From: Granulicella sp.
GTDB lineage: Bacteria; Acidobacteriota; Terriglobia; Terriglobales; Acidobacteriaceae
DNA: 64,000 nt
Direction: 5' to 3'
Assembly (NCBI GenBank): GCA_025408425.1
Contig: JANXYX010000050.1
Span: forward strand, 186,001-250,000
Under the pieces are notes generated by a model. That model was not told the origin of the DNA. It was given only the letters and a program-made list of their open reading frames with translations, and did not search any database. The stretch's first letter is position 1. Every line of letters begins with the position of its first letter. A program made the translations under genes and the position numbers. Positions 10,528 through 19,600 of this stretch are shown here, one piece after another.

Positions 10528-10543
10528 ATGTAATCAGTTACAT
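10528..10543. promoter_or_regulatory. Operator-like palindrome ATGTAA-N4-TTACAT, second copy
   Basis: ATGTAATCAGTTACAT has 6-bp perfect arms identical to those at 6410-6425; only the 4-bp centre differs. It lies 94 bp before the GH42 start, against 105 bp for the GH35 copy. Equal arms and similar distance support one shared regulator. Confidence 0.62.
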
Positions 10544-10622
10544 TAATCTTTGAGATGGTCAGTTTTGTGCTTTGTCTGTCTCCCTATCCTGTTCGAACTC
10601 AACACACAGAACTTTGCAATCC

Positions 10623-10628
10623 GAGGAG
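10623..10628 (+). promoter_or_regulatory. Ribosome binding site that fixes a TTG start
   Basis: GAGGAG lies 8 nt before the TTG at 10637. This start places the hydrophobic signal peptide at the N-terminus. The longer frame from 10550 would bury it behind 29 residues without a usable Shine-Dalgarno. Confidence 0.65.
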
Positions 10629-10636
10629 AAAACTTC

Positions 10637-12715
10637 TTGCAGGCTTTCAATATTTCGCGCGCATCCTCCATCTTTCTGCTTGTACTGCTGCTCACTGGAC
10701 TTGCCGGGCCGTCGGCCGTCCTAGCCCAGACAACCCCTGCGACGGGAGCACCCCCACTGATACTTGGGACCGCCTGGTATCCAGAGCAGTGGCCGGAATC
10801 GCGCTGGGATGCAGACCTCGAGTTGATGCAGAAGGCAGGCATCCACATGGTGCGCGTGGGTGAGTTTGCGTGGAGCCGGATGGAACCGCAGGATGGCCAG
10901 TACGATCTCGACTGGCTGGACCATGCCGTGGCCGCGGCAGGCCGGCATGGCATCTACACGGTGATCGGTACGCCAGGGGCTGCTCCGCCGGCGTGGCTGA
11001 CGCAGAAGTATCCTGAGACGCTGCGTACCGAGGAGAATGGCCGCAAGGATCAGCACGGCAATCGCGAGCAGTTCAACTGGGCGAATCCGAAGTATCTGGA
11101 GAAGACGCGGCTGATGGCGCAGGAGCTGGCGAAGCGCTTTGGCCACAACCCCTGGGTGATTGGCTGGCAGATCGACAATGAGTACGGCAACGTCTCGTTC
11201 GACGATGCGACCAAGGCGCAGTTTCAGGATTGGCTGAAGGCGCGGTATGGCACGCTGGACAACCTGAATACGCGCTGGACGACCTCGTACTGGAGTGAGA
11301 CCTATTCAAACTGGAACCAGGTGCCGATCCAGACTTCGTATGGCAATCCTGGACTGTTGCTGAGCTGGAAGCGGTTTGTGAGCGACACCTGGCGGGCATA
11401 TCAGAAGAACCAGCTGGACGTGATTCGGCCCAACTCCGAGCATCAGTTCATCACGACGAACATGATGGGCTGGTTCGATGGCTTCGATCACTACACCGTG
11501 AGCCAGGATCTGGACCTTGCCTCGTGGGATGACTACGTCGGCACAGGCCACCTGGACCAGTACCGCAACGGCGCGGCACATGATCTGACACGCGGCTTTC
11601 TGCGCAAGAACTTCTGGGTGATGGAGACGCAGCCAGGATCAGTGAACTGGGCGAAGGTGAACAACGTCCTCGACAAGGGCGAGGTGCGGGCGATGGCGTG
11701 GCACGACGTGGGCCACGGAGCCGATGCTGTGAGCTACTGGCAGTGGCGTAGCGCGCTGAATGGCCAGGAGGAGTATCACGGCACGCTGGTGGGCGCCGAT
11801 GGTACGCCGGTGCCGCTGTACTCCGAAGCGCAGCAACTAGGGCAGGAGTTTGCAAAAGCAGGACCAGTGCTTGCGGGGACATCCGTAAAGTCTGATGTGG
11901 CGATTCTGCATAGCTACGACAGCAGATGGGCGATCAACTGGCAGCGTCACAATGCGAACTACGATCCAGTGGAAGAGCTTGTGAGCTACTACAAACCACT
12001 GCGGGATATCGCGCAGTCAGTGGATATTGTTAGCCCGTCGGCTCCGCTGAGCCAGTACAAGCTGGTGGTGGCGCCGGGGCTGAATGTTCTGTCGGATGCC
12101 GAGGGAAAGAACTTGATTGCATACGTCGAGCAAGGCGGCAATCTTGTGCTGGGCCAGCGCACCGGCATGAAGGATATCGACAACGGACTGCAGACGGAGC
12201 GCCAGCCAGGACCGTTGGTGGCGCTGCTGGGCGGACGCGTGGAGCAGTACTATGCGCTGACCGATCCAGTGGCAGTGTCTGGTGCGTGGGGGGCAGGAAC
12301 CAGCAAGGAGTGGGCTGAGCAACTGAGCGCAAAAGACGCCGATACGAAGGTGTTGATGCGCTATGGCAAGAGCAATGGCTGGCTCGACGATCAACCTGCG
12401 GCGATCACTCGCAAGGTAGGCAAGGGCAGCATCACCTATATCGGCGCATGGCTTGACCCGGCCAGCATGGCGAAGGCTGCGAAGTGGATGACCGATGCGA
12501 GCGGAGTGAAACCGAAACTGGGCGCGGTGCCGGAGGGAGTAGATGTGTACCCGCGTGAAGGCGACCATGGCACGGTATACATCCTGGTGAACTTTGCCAA
12601 GACTCCACAGACGGTGACGTTGCCGGCTGCGATGCAGGATGTGCTGAAGGGTGGCAGCGTCCGGTCAGTAGAGCTGCCAGTCTACGGGGTGGCGGTACTC
12701 TCAGCAGCTCGCTAA
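10637..12715 (+). CDS. Secreted beta-galactosidase, GH42 (second copy)
   Basis: From the TTG start the protein is 692 aa. The signal peptide has core IFLLVLLLTGLAGPSAVLA, cleaved near residue 30. The GH42 barrel has acid/base Glu182 in GWQIDNEYG and nucleophile Glu330 in FWVMETQPG. The trimerisation domain with YKLVVAPGLNVLSDAE and the short C-terminal beta domain follow. It is a divergent paralogue of the GH42 gene at 2426-4573 rather than a recent duplicate: NWANP and IDNEYG are closer to standard Bga than in the other copy. It is a single-gene unit, preceded by the palindrome at 10528-10543 and followed by a bidirectional terminator. Confidence 0.93.
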   Translation: MQAFNISRASSIFLLVLLLTGLAGPSAVLAQTTPATGAPPLILGTAWYPEQWPESRWDADLELMQKAGIHMVRVGEFAWSRMEPQDGQYDLDWLDHAVAAAGRHGIYTVIGTPGAAPPAWLTQKYPETLRTEENGRKDQHGNREQFNWANPKYLEKTRLMAQELAKRFGHNPWVIGWQIDNEYGNVSFDDATKAQFQDWLKARYGTLDNLNTRWTTSYWSETYSNWNQVPIQTSYGNPGLLLSWKRFVSDTWRAYQKNQLDVIRPNSEHQFITTNMMGWFDGFDHYTVSQDLDLASWDDYVGTGHLDQYRNGAAHDLTRGFLRKNFWVMETQPGSVNWAKVNNVLDKGEVRAMAWHDVGHGADAVSYWQWRSALNGQEEYHGTLVGADGTPVPLYSEAQQLGQEFAKAGPVLAGTSVKSDVAILHSYDSRWAINWQRHNANYDPVEELVSYYKPLRDIAQSVDIVSPSAPLSQYKLVVAPGLNVLSDAEGKNLIAYVEQGGNLVLGQRTGMKDIDNGLQTERQPGPLVALLGGRVEQYYALTDPVAVSGAWGAGTSKEWAEQLSAKDADTKVLMRYGKSNGWLDDQPAAITRKVGKGSITYIGAWLDPASMAKAAKWMTDASGVKPKLGAVPEGVDVYPREGDHGTVYILVNFAKTPQTVTLPAAMQDVLKGGSVRSVELPVYGVAVLSAAR

Positions 12716-12727
12716 GGTACCGGAAAC

Positions 12728-12765
12728 GAAAAAGAGGGAAGCCCAAGTGGCTTTCCTTTTTCTTT
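12728..12765. terminator. Bidirectional intrinsic terminator between convergent genes
   Basis: GGAAGCC (12737-12743) pairs with GGCTTTCC (12749-12756) with one bulge around a 5-nt loop. An A-rich run stands on the left and a T-rich run on the right. It sits in the 65-bp gap between the GH42 stop and the convergent gene ending at 12781. Confidence 0.7.
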
Positions 12766-12780
12766 GCTGACGGTGCTTGC

Positions 12781-14004
12781 TCAGCCCAGGAGAGCGACTA
12801 CCTGATGCATGTCCATCGGACTGGCTGAGCTAGTGCCCTGGGGCAGGCCGGGGCCGATGACAAGAGCTTCTGCGTGACCTTCGAACCATGCCAGGAAGCT
12901 CATCTGGTCTGCGCCCGAGAGACGATTCATGTTGATCCAGGTGTAGTACGCGCCCATGTCGGCATCGACCAGCGATCCGAGCGGATCGGGTGCGCCGGGT
13001 TTGGCTCCGCTGAGCATCTCATTCATCGTCTGCTGCTGTTGACGCGGGGCGTAGCGGGTGACCAGCGTCTGCGGCTGGGCCCGGCGCAGGCACTCCCTGG
13101 CGGCCCACTGGACAAAAGTGGTCGAGAAGATCTGTGTGCCTGAGCCCTCGGTAAGCAGGCTTAGCTTGAAGCGGTTGAGCACTGGGTCGCCAGTCTTGTC
13201 GTCCAGCCCAACCGCCTCGGGCTTCATCTGCGCGAGCAGGCTGCGGAGCGCTTCCGGCCCCATCCCTTCGGACTGGATGATCTGCTGGGTTCGATTGAGT
13301 AGCAGCGTGCGTTGCCGCTGAAGTGCCTCGTACGAGACCTGAGTGAGAGACTCGGCAGGGGCTGCGAGGCCGCCGTCGATGTACCAGTGGGAGTAGCTGA
13401 CGGCATCGGGTGTTGTGCTGCTGCTCTGCGAGGCTGCACGTTGCGAGGCTGCGGCCAGCAGAATGTCCAGGCCTCCCTCGGGCTTGATCCCTTTGAGATG
13501 AACTCCGTGGGGACGCAGCTTACGGAAGAGCGGGTAATCGGCCTGCTGGACGTCCTTGCCCACGACGACAATACCGAGGCGTCGCATCGGTGGCCGTGGA
13601 GTGGGGGCGGCTTGCGAGAGGTAGGCTGCATAAGCGTCCGCAGTCGTTCGGAAGCCATCCATCTGATGAGTGCTCCAGAGATGGGCAGTGAGTTGCTCGA
13701 TGAAGCCAGCAGGATTGTTGACCCAGCTTGTACGCTCCAACTCAGAGCTTAGGGTGATGGCAGCGAAACCCTGCATTCTGGATGCGAGCTCAGGCGTTGA
13801 GAGCGCGGAGAGGAGACGAAGCTGCTCCTCAAGCTGACGACGCTCGGCGGGAAATCGCCAGTCGTAGGCGATGACCTCGCGCAGCAGGACGCCAGCAAAC
13901 GCGAGAGGAAGCTTTTGCAACAGGGTGATGTTGTCCGTTGCGATTCGGCGGGCCTGGGGCGGATACGCTGCGAAATCTGTCGGCTTGAGCTGTGAGGGGA
14001 GCAT
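12781..14004 (-). CDS. Unrecognised conserved-looking protein, last gene of the TonB-TPR-phosphatase-like series
   Basis: I do not recognise this 407-residue protein. It begins MLPSQLKPTDFAAYPPQARR and has no signal peptide or membrane segment. The N-terminal 150 residues look helical, with a repeated leucine pattern (LLQKLPLAFAGVLLREV). The middle contains GIVVVGKDVQQADYPLFRKL and a polar, alanine/serine-rich linker. The C-terminal part has QWAARECLRRAQP followed by a Gln-rich stretch and a segment predicting SLVDADMGAYYTWINMNRL. It starts 3 bp after the stop of the Tat-exported phosphatase-fold gene, so the pair is surely co-translated. Function unknown. Confidence 0.8.
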   Translation of the reverse strand: MLPSQLKPTDFAAYPPQARRIATDNITLLQKLPLAFAGVLLREVIAYDWRFPAERRQLEEQLRLLSALSTPELASRMQGFAAITLSSELERTSWVNNPAGFIEQLTAHLWSTHQMDGFRTTADAYAAYLSQAAPTPRPPMRRLGIVVVGKDVQQADYPLFRKLRPHGVHLKGIKPEGGLDILLAAASQRAASQSSSTTPDAVSYSHWYIDGGLAAPAESLTQVSYEALQRQRTLLLNRTQQIIQSEGMGPEALRSLLAQMKPEAVGLDDKTGDPVLNRFKLSLLTEGSGTQIFSTTFVQWAARECLRRAQPQTLVTRYAPRQQQQTMNEMLSGAKPGAPDPLGSLVDADMGAYYTWINMNRLSGADQMSFLAWFEGHAEALVIGPGLPQGTSSASPMDMHQVVALLG

Positions 14005-14007
14005 GGC

Positions 14008-15138
14008 TTAGAGCACCTCCTGCAAGGGGCTGCCCTTGGCGAGTGAGGTCGAGAAGCCCATGAGCCCTCCGAGCGTGGGCACGAGGTCAAGCGAGTCGAC
14101 GGGACGATTGATGACTGTGTTCTGCCGCACTCCGGGGCCGAGGACCATCATCCAGGTGGTACGTGACAACGCGTCGCCGGTGCGATGGTGCTGGAAGCCG
14201 TTGCCGCCGGGGTTGAGGTCGGAGTCGCGTCCGAAATCCGGCAGAATGAACATGGTGGTGCGGCCCTTGTACTCAGGATTGGCTTCGATGGCTTGCCAGA
14301 TCTCGCCACAGAGGCGGTCGGAGCGACGGATGCCATCGATATAGAGCGAGTAGGCGCCGGAGTGAGCGATGTCGATGTCGTGCAGGGTGATCCAGAGCAG
14401 GCTGGGCGCAAGCTGCTGCATCAGCTGCCGCGCGATGTAGACGGAGAGTTCGTCCGGGCTGGCGAGGCTCTTGGCGTGAGCAGTGAAGTCGCTGAGGGAG
14501 AGCTTCAGGATCTCCGCGGTGCGATGGATGTCTTCTTCGCGCGATGGAGCGGTAGGGACGGAGGTGGGCGACTCGTAGTTGTCGCGGAGGAGGTGGTCGT
14601 AGTCGACGCCGCCTTTACCAGACATGGCCGCGGCGAGAAGCTGCTTGGGCAGGATGACCTGGGCACCGAAGTTCTCACCGTAGGAACGATGGTCGCTGCT
14701 GCCGATACGGTTGAAGCCGTTGCTGGGTGCCACCACCCAGGCGTCCTGTGCCGGACGCTTGAGATCGCGGCGGAAGTACTCGAACACGGTTGGATTTCTG
14801 GGTGCCGTGAGAGCGAAGTTGTTCCACGTTTCGTAGACACCGGTGGCCAGCGACGCGGTTGCAACATAGTGGCCAAGGATGCCGCGATTGATTACCTGGG
14901 TGAAGAACGTCGCCTGCGGAATCAGTTCGCGGATCATGTGAGGGATGTTCTCCTGTCCCTCTGGCGCAAAGGTCTCCTCGTCACGCGCTCCGCCGCCGAA
15001 GGTTACAACGACGGCCTTCTGCCCGCGAGGCAGTTGCATGGCGCGCAGAGGAGAGAATCCGCTGAGCGCAGTAGTTGCAGCCGCTCCGACGGCGGTGCGA
15101 AGGAACTCGCGGCGGTCCCACCCCTGCTTGGCAGCCAT
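14008..15138 (-). CDS. Tat-exported alkaline-phosphatase-superfamily (sulfatase-like/DUF1501-like) protein
   Basis: The N-terminus has a twin-arginine motif (DRREFLRTA) and a hydrophobic alanine-rich segment, so export in folded form is likely. The 376-residue body has the features of the alkaline phosphatase/sulfatase fold. These are an early strand plus FGGGARDEETF where the first metal aspartate and nucleophile would lie, a middle LWITLHDIDIAHSGAY, and a late TTMFILPDFGRDSD with GFQHHRTGD as metal-ligand candidates. The sulfatase CxPSR motif is absent, so a classical formylglycine sulfatase is unlikely. It lies 17 bp upstream of the TPR gene's end and 3 bp from the next gene. Enzymatic role unknown. 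Confidence 0.75.
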   Translation of the reverse strand: MAAKQGWDRREFLRTAVGAAATTALSGFSPLRAMQLPRGQKAVVVTFGGGARDEETFAPEGQENIPHMIRELIPQATFFTQVINRGILGHYVATASLATGVYETWNNFALTAPRNPTVFEYFRRDLKRPAQDAWVVAPSNGFNRIGSSDHRSYGENFGAQVILPKQLLAAAMSGKGGVDYDHLLRDNYESPTSVPTAPSREEDIHRTAEILKLSLSDFTAHAKSLASPDELSVYIARQLMQQLAPSLLWITLHDIDIAHSGAYSLYIDGIRRSDRLCGEIWQAIEANPEYKGRTTMFILPDFGRDSDLNPGGNGFQHHRTGDALSRTTWMMVLGPGVRQNTVINRPVDSLDLVPTLGGLMGFSTSLAKGSPLQEVL

Positions 15139-15155
15139 CTGCCGAAGGGTCGCGT

Positions 15156-16589
15156 TTAGCTTGGCTTGAGAAGAAATGTCACAACCTCCTGCAGGCGAGT
15201 ATCAATATGATCCTTCTCCTGCTGACTGTACTGCTGCTGTAATGCCATCTGCTTCTGAGCCTCGTCGCGCATGCCCAGATGGGCATAGGCGCGGGAGAGA
15301 CGGTAGTGAGCCTCGGCGTAGGCGGGTCGGAGGGCGATTGCCTTCTCCAGAGCTAAGGAGCTCTCCTTCCAATCCGAGCGCTGCTGTTCGAGGACACCAA
15401 GCTGATAGTAAGCCTCGGTGAGCTTAGGGTCGGCTGCAATCGCCTGCCGAAGCAACTGTTCCGCTTTGGCGGTGTCCTGTTCCGCTGCAGGACGGTGCAG
15501 GATGCTGGCGGCGGCGTAAGTGGCCGCGCGGGCGTTCTCTGGATGCCTGCTTGCGAAGTCTTCCAGGCCATTGCAGTCCGGGTTCACACCGTCGGCAACG
15601 AGACTGCAGCTGCGGCCCAGGAGATCCGCATACAGAGTGTTCTCAGGATCCTGCGACAGCAGCTTTGAGAAGGCAGCGGCGGCGGCGGGATACTTGCTGC
15701 TGCCGTAAAGCGCGATGCCCTCAGCGACCTTGAAGTGGATCTTATCCGGGTAGCGCGATGCTCCGTAATTTGCTATCACGATGGCCTCGTCCCAGGTCCA
15801 GTGGCGCAGCAGTTCCAACGTGAGGGTGTAGATATTTGCGTCACTTGGATTACTCTGGGCAGCGGCCTGATAGTGGATGATCGCCTGTTTGAAGTTGCCC
15901 AGCTTCTCATCGATATCGCCGGCCAGAGAGTGGGACTGATCGGTCATGGCTTGAGCTGGAATCTTCTGCAATACAACGGATGCTTGTTGCGGGGAGCCGC
16001 TGTCGTAGAGCGCAAGCGCCCAGTTGTAGGCGAGGTCCCAGTTTCCCGGGGCGGCGGCGGATGCGACAGCAAAAGACTTCGCTGCAGCAGCGGATTGGTT
16101 GGTCAGCATCAGGGCGTTGCCAAGATTCGATTGTGTCTCTGCATTATGCGGCTCAATTTTGGCGGCGATTTGCAATTCATGGACTGCATCGGCGTTTCGG
16201 TTGAGCTTGAGAAAGGCCGCACCAAGGTTTGCGTGGGCGATCGCCTGATGGGGAGCGATAACGATGGCGCGCTGGAGATAGGGCAAGGCTTTATCAAGAT
16301 CGCCCGACTCGGTATAGAGACTGCCCAGAGCCTCGACCGCTTCGTAGTTTCTGGGGTAGCGCGTTGCTAGATCGACAAGGAGCGGCTGCGCCTTCTGGCT
16401 GTTGCCCTGGTCGTAGGCGTCGAGAGCTGCGCGTAGCTTTGCCTGATCGCTGCTCGACATGGGCCTGGACGCCGGCGATTGCGCAGCGATAAAGGGCACA
16501 AAAAAAACTCCCACGAAACAACCCAGCAGAACGAGTGCTGACCATCTCTGGATTGATCTGAGGAAGACGTTGTGGAGGGAACAGAACAT
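15156..16589 (-). CDS. TPR-repeat protein, exported
   Basis: This 477-residue protein has a signal peptide or membrane anchor (residues 18-36, ALVLLGCFVGVFFVPFIAA) followed by at least eight tetratricopeptide-type repeats, for example AHANLGAAFLKLNRNADAVH and AYYQLGVLEQQRSDWKESSL. TPRs mediate protein-protein contacts, here probably in the periplasm. The ATG at 16589 is chosen over 16631 because the latter falls inside the terminator stem at 16605-16636. Lying directly behind the receptor gene and before the phosphatase-fold gene, it probably serves the same transport or processing system. TonB receptor/TPR neighbours are common in Acidobacteriota. Confidence 0.85.
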   Translation of the reverse strand: MFCSLHNVFLRSIQRWSALVLLGCFVGVFFVPFIAAQSPASRPMSSSDQAKLRAALDAYDQGNSQKAQPLLVDLATRYPRNYEAVEALGSLYTESGDLDKALPYLQRAIVIAPHQAIAHANLGAAFLKLNRNADAVHELQIAAKIEPHNAETQSNLGNALMLTNQSAAAAKSFAVASAAAPGNWDLAYNWALALYDSGSPQQASVVLQKIPAQAMTDQSHSLAGDIDEKLGNFKQAIIHYQAAAQSNPSDANIYTLTLELLRHWTWDEAIVIANYGASRYPDKIHFKVAEGIALYGSSKYPAAAAAFSKLLSQDPENTLYADLLGRSCSLVADGVNPDCNGLEDFASRHPENARAATYAAASILHRPAAEQDTAKAEQLLRQAIAADPKLTEAYYQLGVLEQQRSDWKESSLALEKAIALRPAYAEAHYRLSRAYAHLGMRDEAQKQMALQQQYSQQEKDHIDTRLQEVVTFLLKPS

Positions 16590-16593
16590 TGTT

Positions 16594-16636
16594 TTAAAAA
16601 GCCTGGCGGATGCACCCGGTTGGGAGTGCATCCGCC
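16594..16636 (-). terminator. Intrinsic terminator or attenuator between receptor and TPR genes
   Basis: GGCGGATGCAC (16605-16615) and its exact complement GTGCATCCGCC (16626-16636) form an 11-bp stem with a 10-nt loop. On the minus strand this is followed by AGGC and five T's (16600-16596). It begins 15 bp after the receptor stop codon and ends just before the TPR start, so downstream genes depend on read-through or a weak local promoter. Confidence 0.8.
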
Positions 16637-16650
16637 TAGGAGTTTATCGC

Positions 16651-19600
16651 TTAGAAGCTGTACTTCAAAGCGAACTGGAAGAAGCGCGAATCCGGAGTGT
16701 TGCTCTGGAACGTGCGTGATCCGGTAATCTGACCACCGGCTGAGGAGATACCCGAGTTGCTGGGATTTCCGTAGCCGGGGGTGTTGAGTAGGTTGAAGAC
16801 ATCTGCGCGGAACTGCAGATTCTGTTCGCGGTAGGTGGGGAACGATTTGAACAGTGACATGTCGGTGCGAACATAACCAGGACCATAGGTCTGGCCACGT
16901 GGGCTACCAACGTAGGGGAGTGCAGCGGCCCCTGACACTGAGTTAGGAATAAACGATCCATCCGAGTACTTGGCGGTCGTGTATCCGATATCGTCTGCCT
17001 TCGGGTTAGAGAAGGCGCAGGGGTTATACCAGTTCTTGACAGTACGGACGTTTGCAGCGCAGGTAATGCCAGGGTTGGTGGAGTTTGCTGAGCCACCCGC
17101 TGAGAAAGGAGAGCCAGTGCGAATCGCACGGACACCCGATCCACCGGGGCTGGTCAGGCTGTTGGTACCGATCGTGATGGGTTCACCGGTCTGAGCACGG
17201 AACACAAGGCTGCTCGACCAGCCGCCGATGATGTAATCCAGCGGACCACCTGCGTTGGCGAATTTGCGACCCTTACCAAACGGCAGCTCATAGTTGCCAT
17301 TCAACGTAAAGCGGTGACGAACATCGAAAGGAGAGTTGCCGTAGTCTGCACCAATCCCAAGGATGTTAAGACTGCGGTACCCGCCATCTCCCGTGCTGCC
17401 GAGAGGTGTTGGTGCATCGTCAAGCGAATGCGACCAAGTGTAGGTCGAGAGGAAGCTGAGGCCGCGAGACATCCGCTTTTCCACTTTGGTCTGCAATGAG
17501 TTGTAGCTGGAAACGCCGTCATATGCGGTGTAAGCAAAACCACCGAAGTGCGGGAAGGGGTTGAAGGGATTGACCTTGTCTCCACTGGTGTTCACGTAGC
17601 CGCTGAATCCGCTAGGAGTCAGAGCAACTTGACCATTGGGGTTTGGGAAGGCCTGCAAGTGACGGGAGACTGCACCAACATACCCGATCGATGCGACGAC
17701 AGTGTTGCTGATACCGTACTCCACGGTGAGGTTGTACTGTTCACTATATGGGGTACGAACCTTGGCTTCGCTTCCGCGCACACCCGGCTGCTGAATGGAA
17801 TTCAACAATCCGGCGTTGATGGCGTTGGTGAAACCGGTTTCCAGGGTGAACCCATTGTTTGGGCAAGCTCCACTGGCCGAGCAGCTCGATGCAGCAAATC
17901 CCGAATCGAATTCGAAGGGGAAGTTCTCGCCGAGGTTTGGATAGTATCCGGTGCTCTCCAAGCCGCCGAAGAAGATACCGAATCCGCCGTGGACAACTGC
18001 CTTTTCCGTCGCCTTGTAAGCGAAGCCGACGCGTGGGCCAAAGTTGGACTTCTGTGGCTCAACCAGGTAGCGATTGTTGGAGTAGGTGAGCGTGATGCTA
18101 TCCGCAGCCAACAGACGAGTAAAGGCTACTGGCAGCGCAATGCCCTGCTTGCTGGATGGCAGCACGTAGTTGCCGGTGCTGTGTCCTGCACTTGGAGCAC
18201 TGGTCATGATGAACGCAGCCTGATTGTCGTGACGCTCCAGGTAAGGCGTGGAGTAGTCATAACGCATGCCGTAGTTCAACGTGAGCTTCTGGCTGACCTT
18301 CCAATCGTCCTGAGCATAGCCAGAGCGATTGAAACGGACATCGTCCGACGTAAAGACGTTGGAGATCGATGCACTGTTGAAGTTGTTCGTCAGCATGTCA
18401 GCGACACCGAAACCGGTGTTCGCAACGCCCTGCCGGCTGGTGTACTGACCGTTGAAGCTGTATTGGCCACGGGGCTGAGTCGGCTGTGACGTGGAGAAGC
18501 GGAGGCGCTGGATGCTAACACCCGCCTTCAACGTATGGTTGCCGAGCACCTTGGTTACGTTATCCAGGATCTGGTAGACGTTCTCATACTCGTTGGTTGC
18601 GTAGAAGAGCGGCGAACCGAAGCCTGAGATACCACCGACACTAAAGGCCGGCAGACCACCATTGTTTGCGCTGTAGGGGATACCGCCCAGACCGAGGCCG
18701 GTGGCGGCAGTGGGATTATTGGCATTCTCGTGCAAGCCGGTGGCATGCATGTAGTTGTAGCCAAAGCGGAACTCATTGGTAAGAGTTGGTGAGAACTCGT
18801 GAGTTTCACTTCCGGCAAAGTTCTCGCCGAGCTGAACGACCTGACCCGTATCACCGAATCCACCACCGTCGAGAATGGTTCCGAGCGGTGCGGGGTGAGT
18901 CGCGGGTTCGTGGTTGTAGCTATAGCGAGCGAATGCCTGGTCCTTCGAGCTGATGTTCCAGTCAGCGCGCGTATCCCACTGGAAGGTGTTATCCACGGTG
19001 TTGGTCTGTTGGGTGAAGTTGTTATAGGTCTGCCCCGCTACGCCCTGATTGGGGAGTGGGAAGAGGCTGAGGATCTTGAGAGCGACTGGATCGAGCGTCA
19101 CACCAGGCTGAAGGTCGAGCCGGTTGTTGACGATCTGAGCCGTTCCGTTAGCTGCTGGGTTGGGAACATAGAGCTGACGGGTGATTCCGCCGCTGACGAG
19201 GGAAGGGTTGAGCAGTTCGCTGAAGTTACCAGTGCGCATGAGCACAGTGGGAACCGTGAGGCCTGAGTGCGTCTCACCGAAGACGATGCGGTTGGCTTCA
19301 ACGTCGCCGAAGAAAAACAGCTTATCCTTGATGATCGGGAGGCCGAGAGTTGCGCCGAACTGATTCTGGCGATACTTCGCGATTGGCGAGTTGCCCTGGA
19401 AGAATTCGCGAACGTCGAAAGCATCGTTGCGGATGTACTCCCATGCCGAACCATGGATGTTGTTCGTACCGGACTTGATGCTGGCGTTGACGACTGCGCC
19501 TGCGGAGTGGCCGAACTCAGAGCTATAAGCACCAGTCTGAACCTTGAACTCTGCGAGTGCGTCGGGTGGAGGACGAACGACGTAGCTGGCACCATTGAAG

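Larger units (their letters stand above)
10311..10636. promoter_or_regulatory. Intergenic promoter region of glpF (minus) and second GH42 gene (plus)
   Basis: This 326-bp gap holds no credible gene. It contains the palindrome at 10528-10543 and the GH42 ribosome binding site at 10623-10628. The glpF promoter must lie in its left part; no clear sigma-70 pair was recognised. Confidence 0.5.

Noticed and set aside
14008..15138. Classical sulfatase
   Set aside because: No CxPSR or SxPSR formylglycine motif; only the wider alkaline-phosphatase fold is supported.
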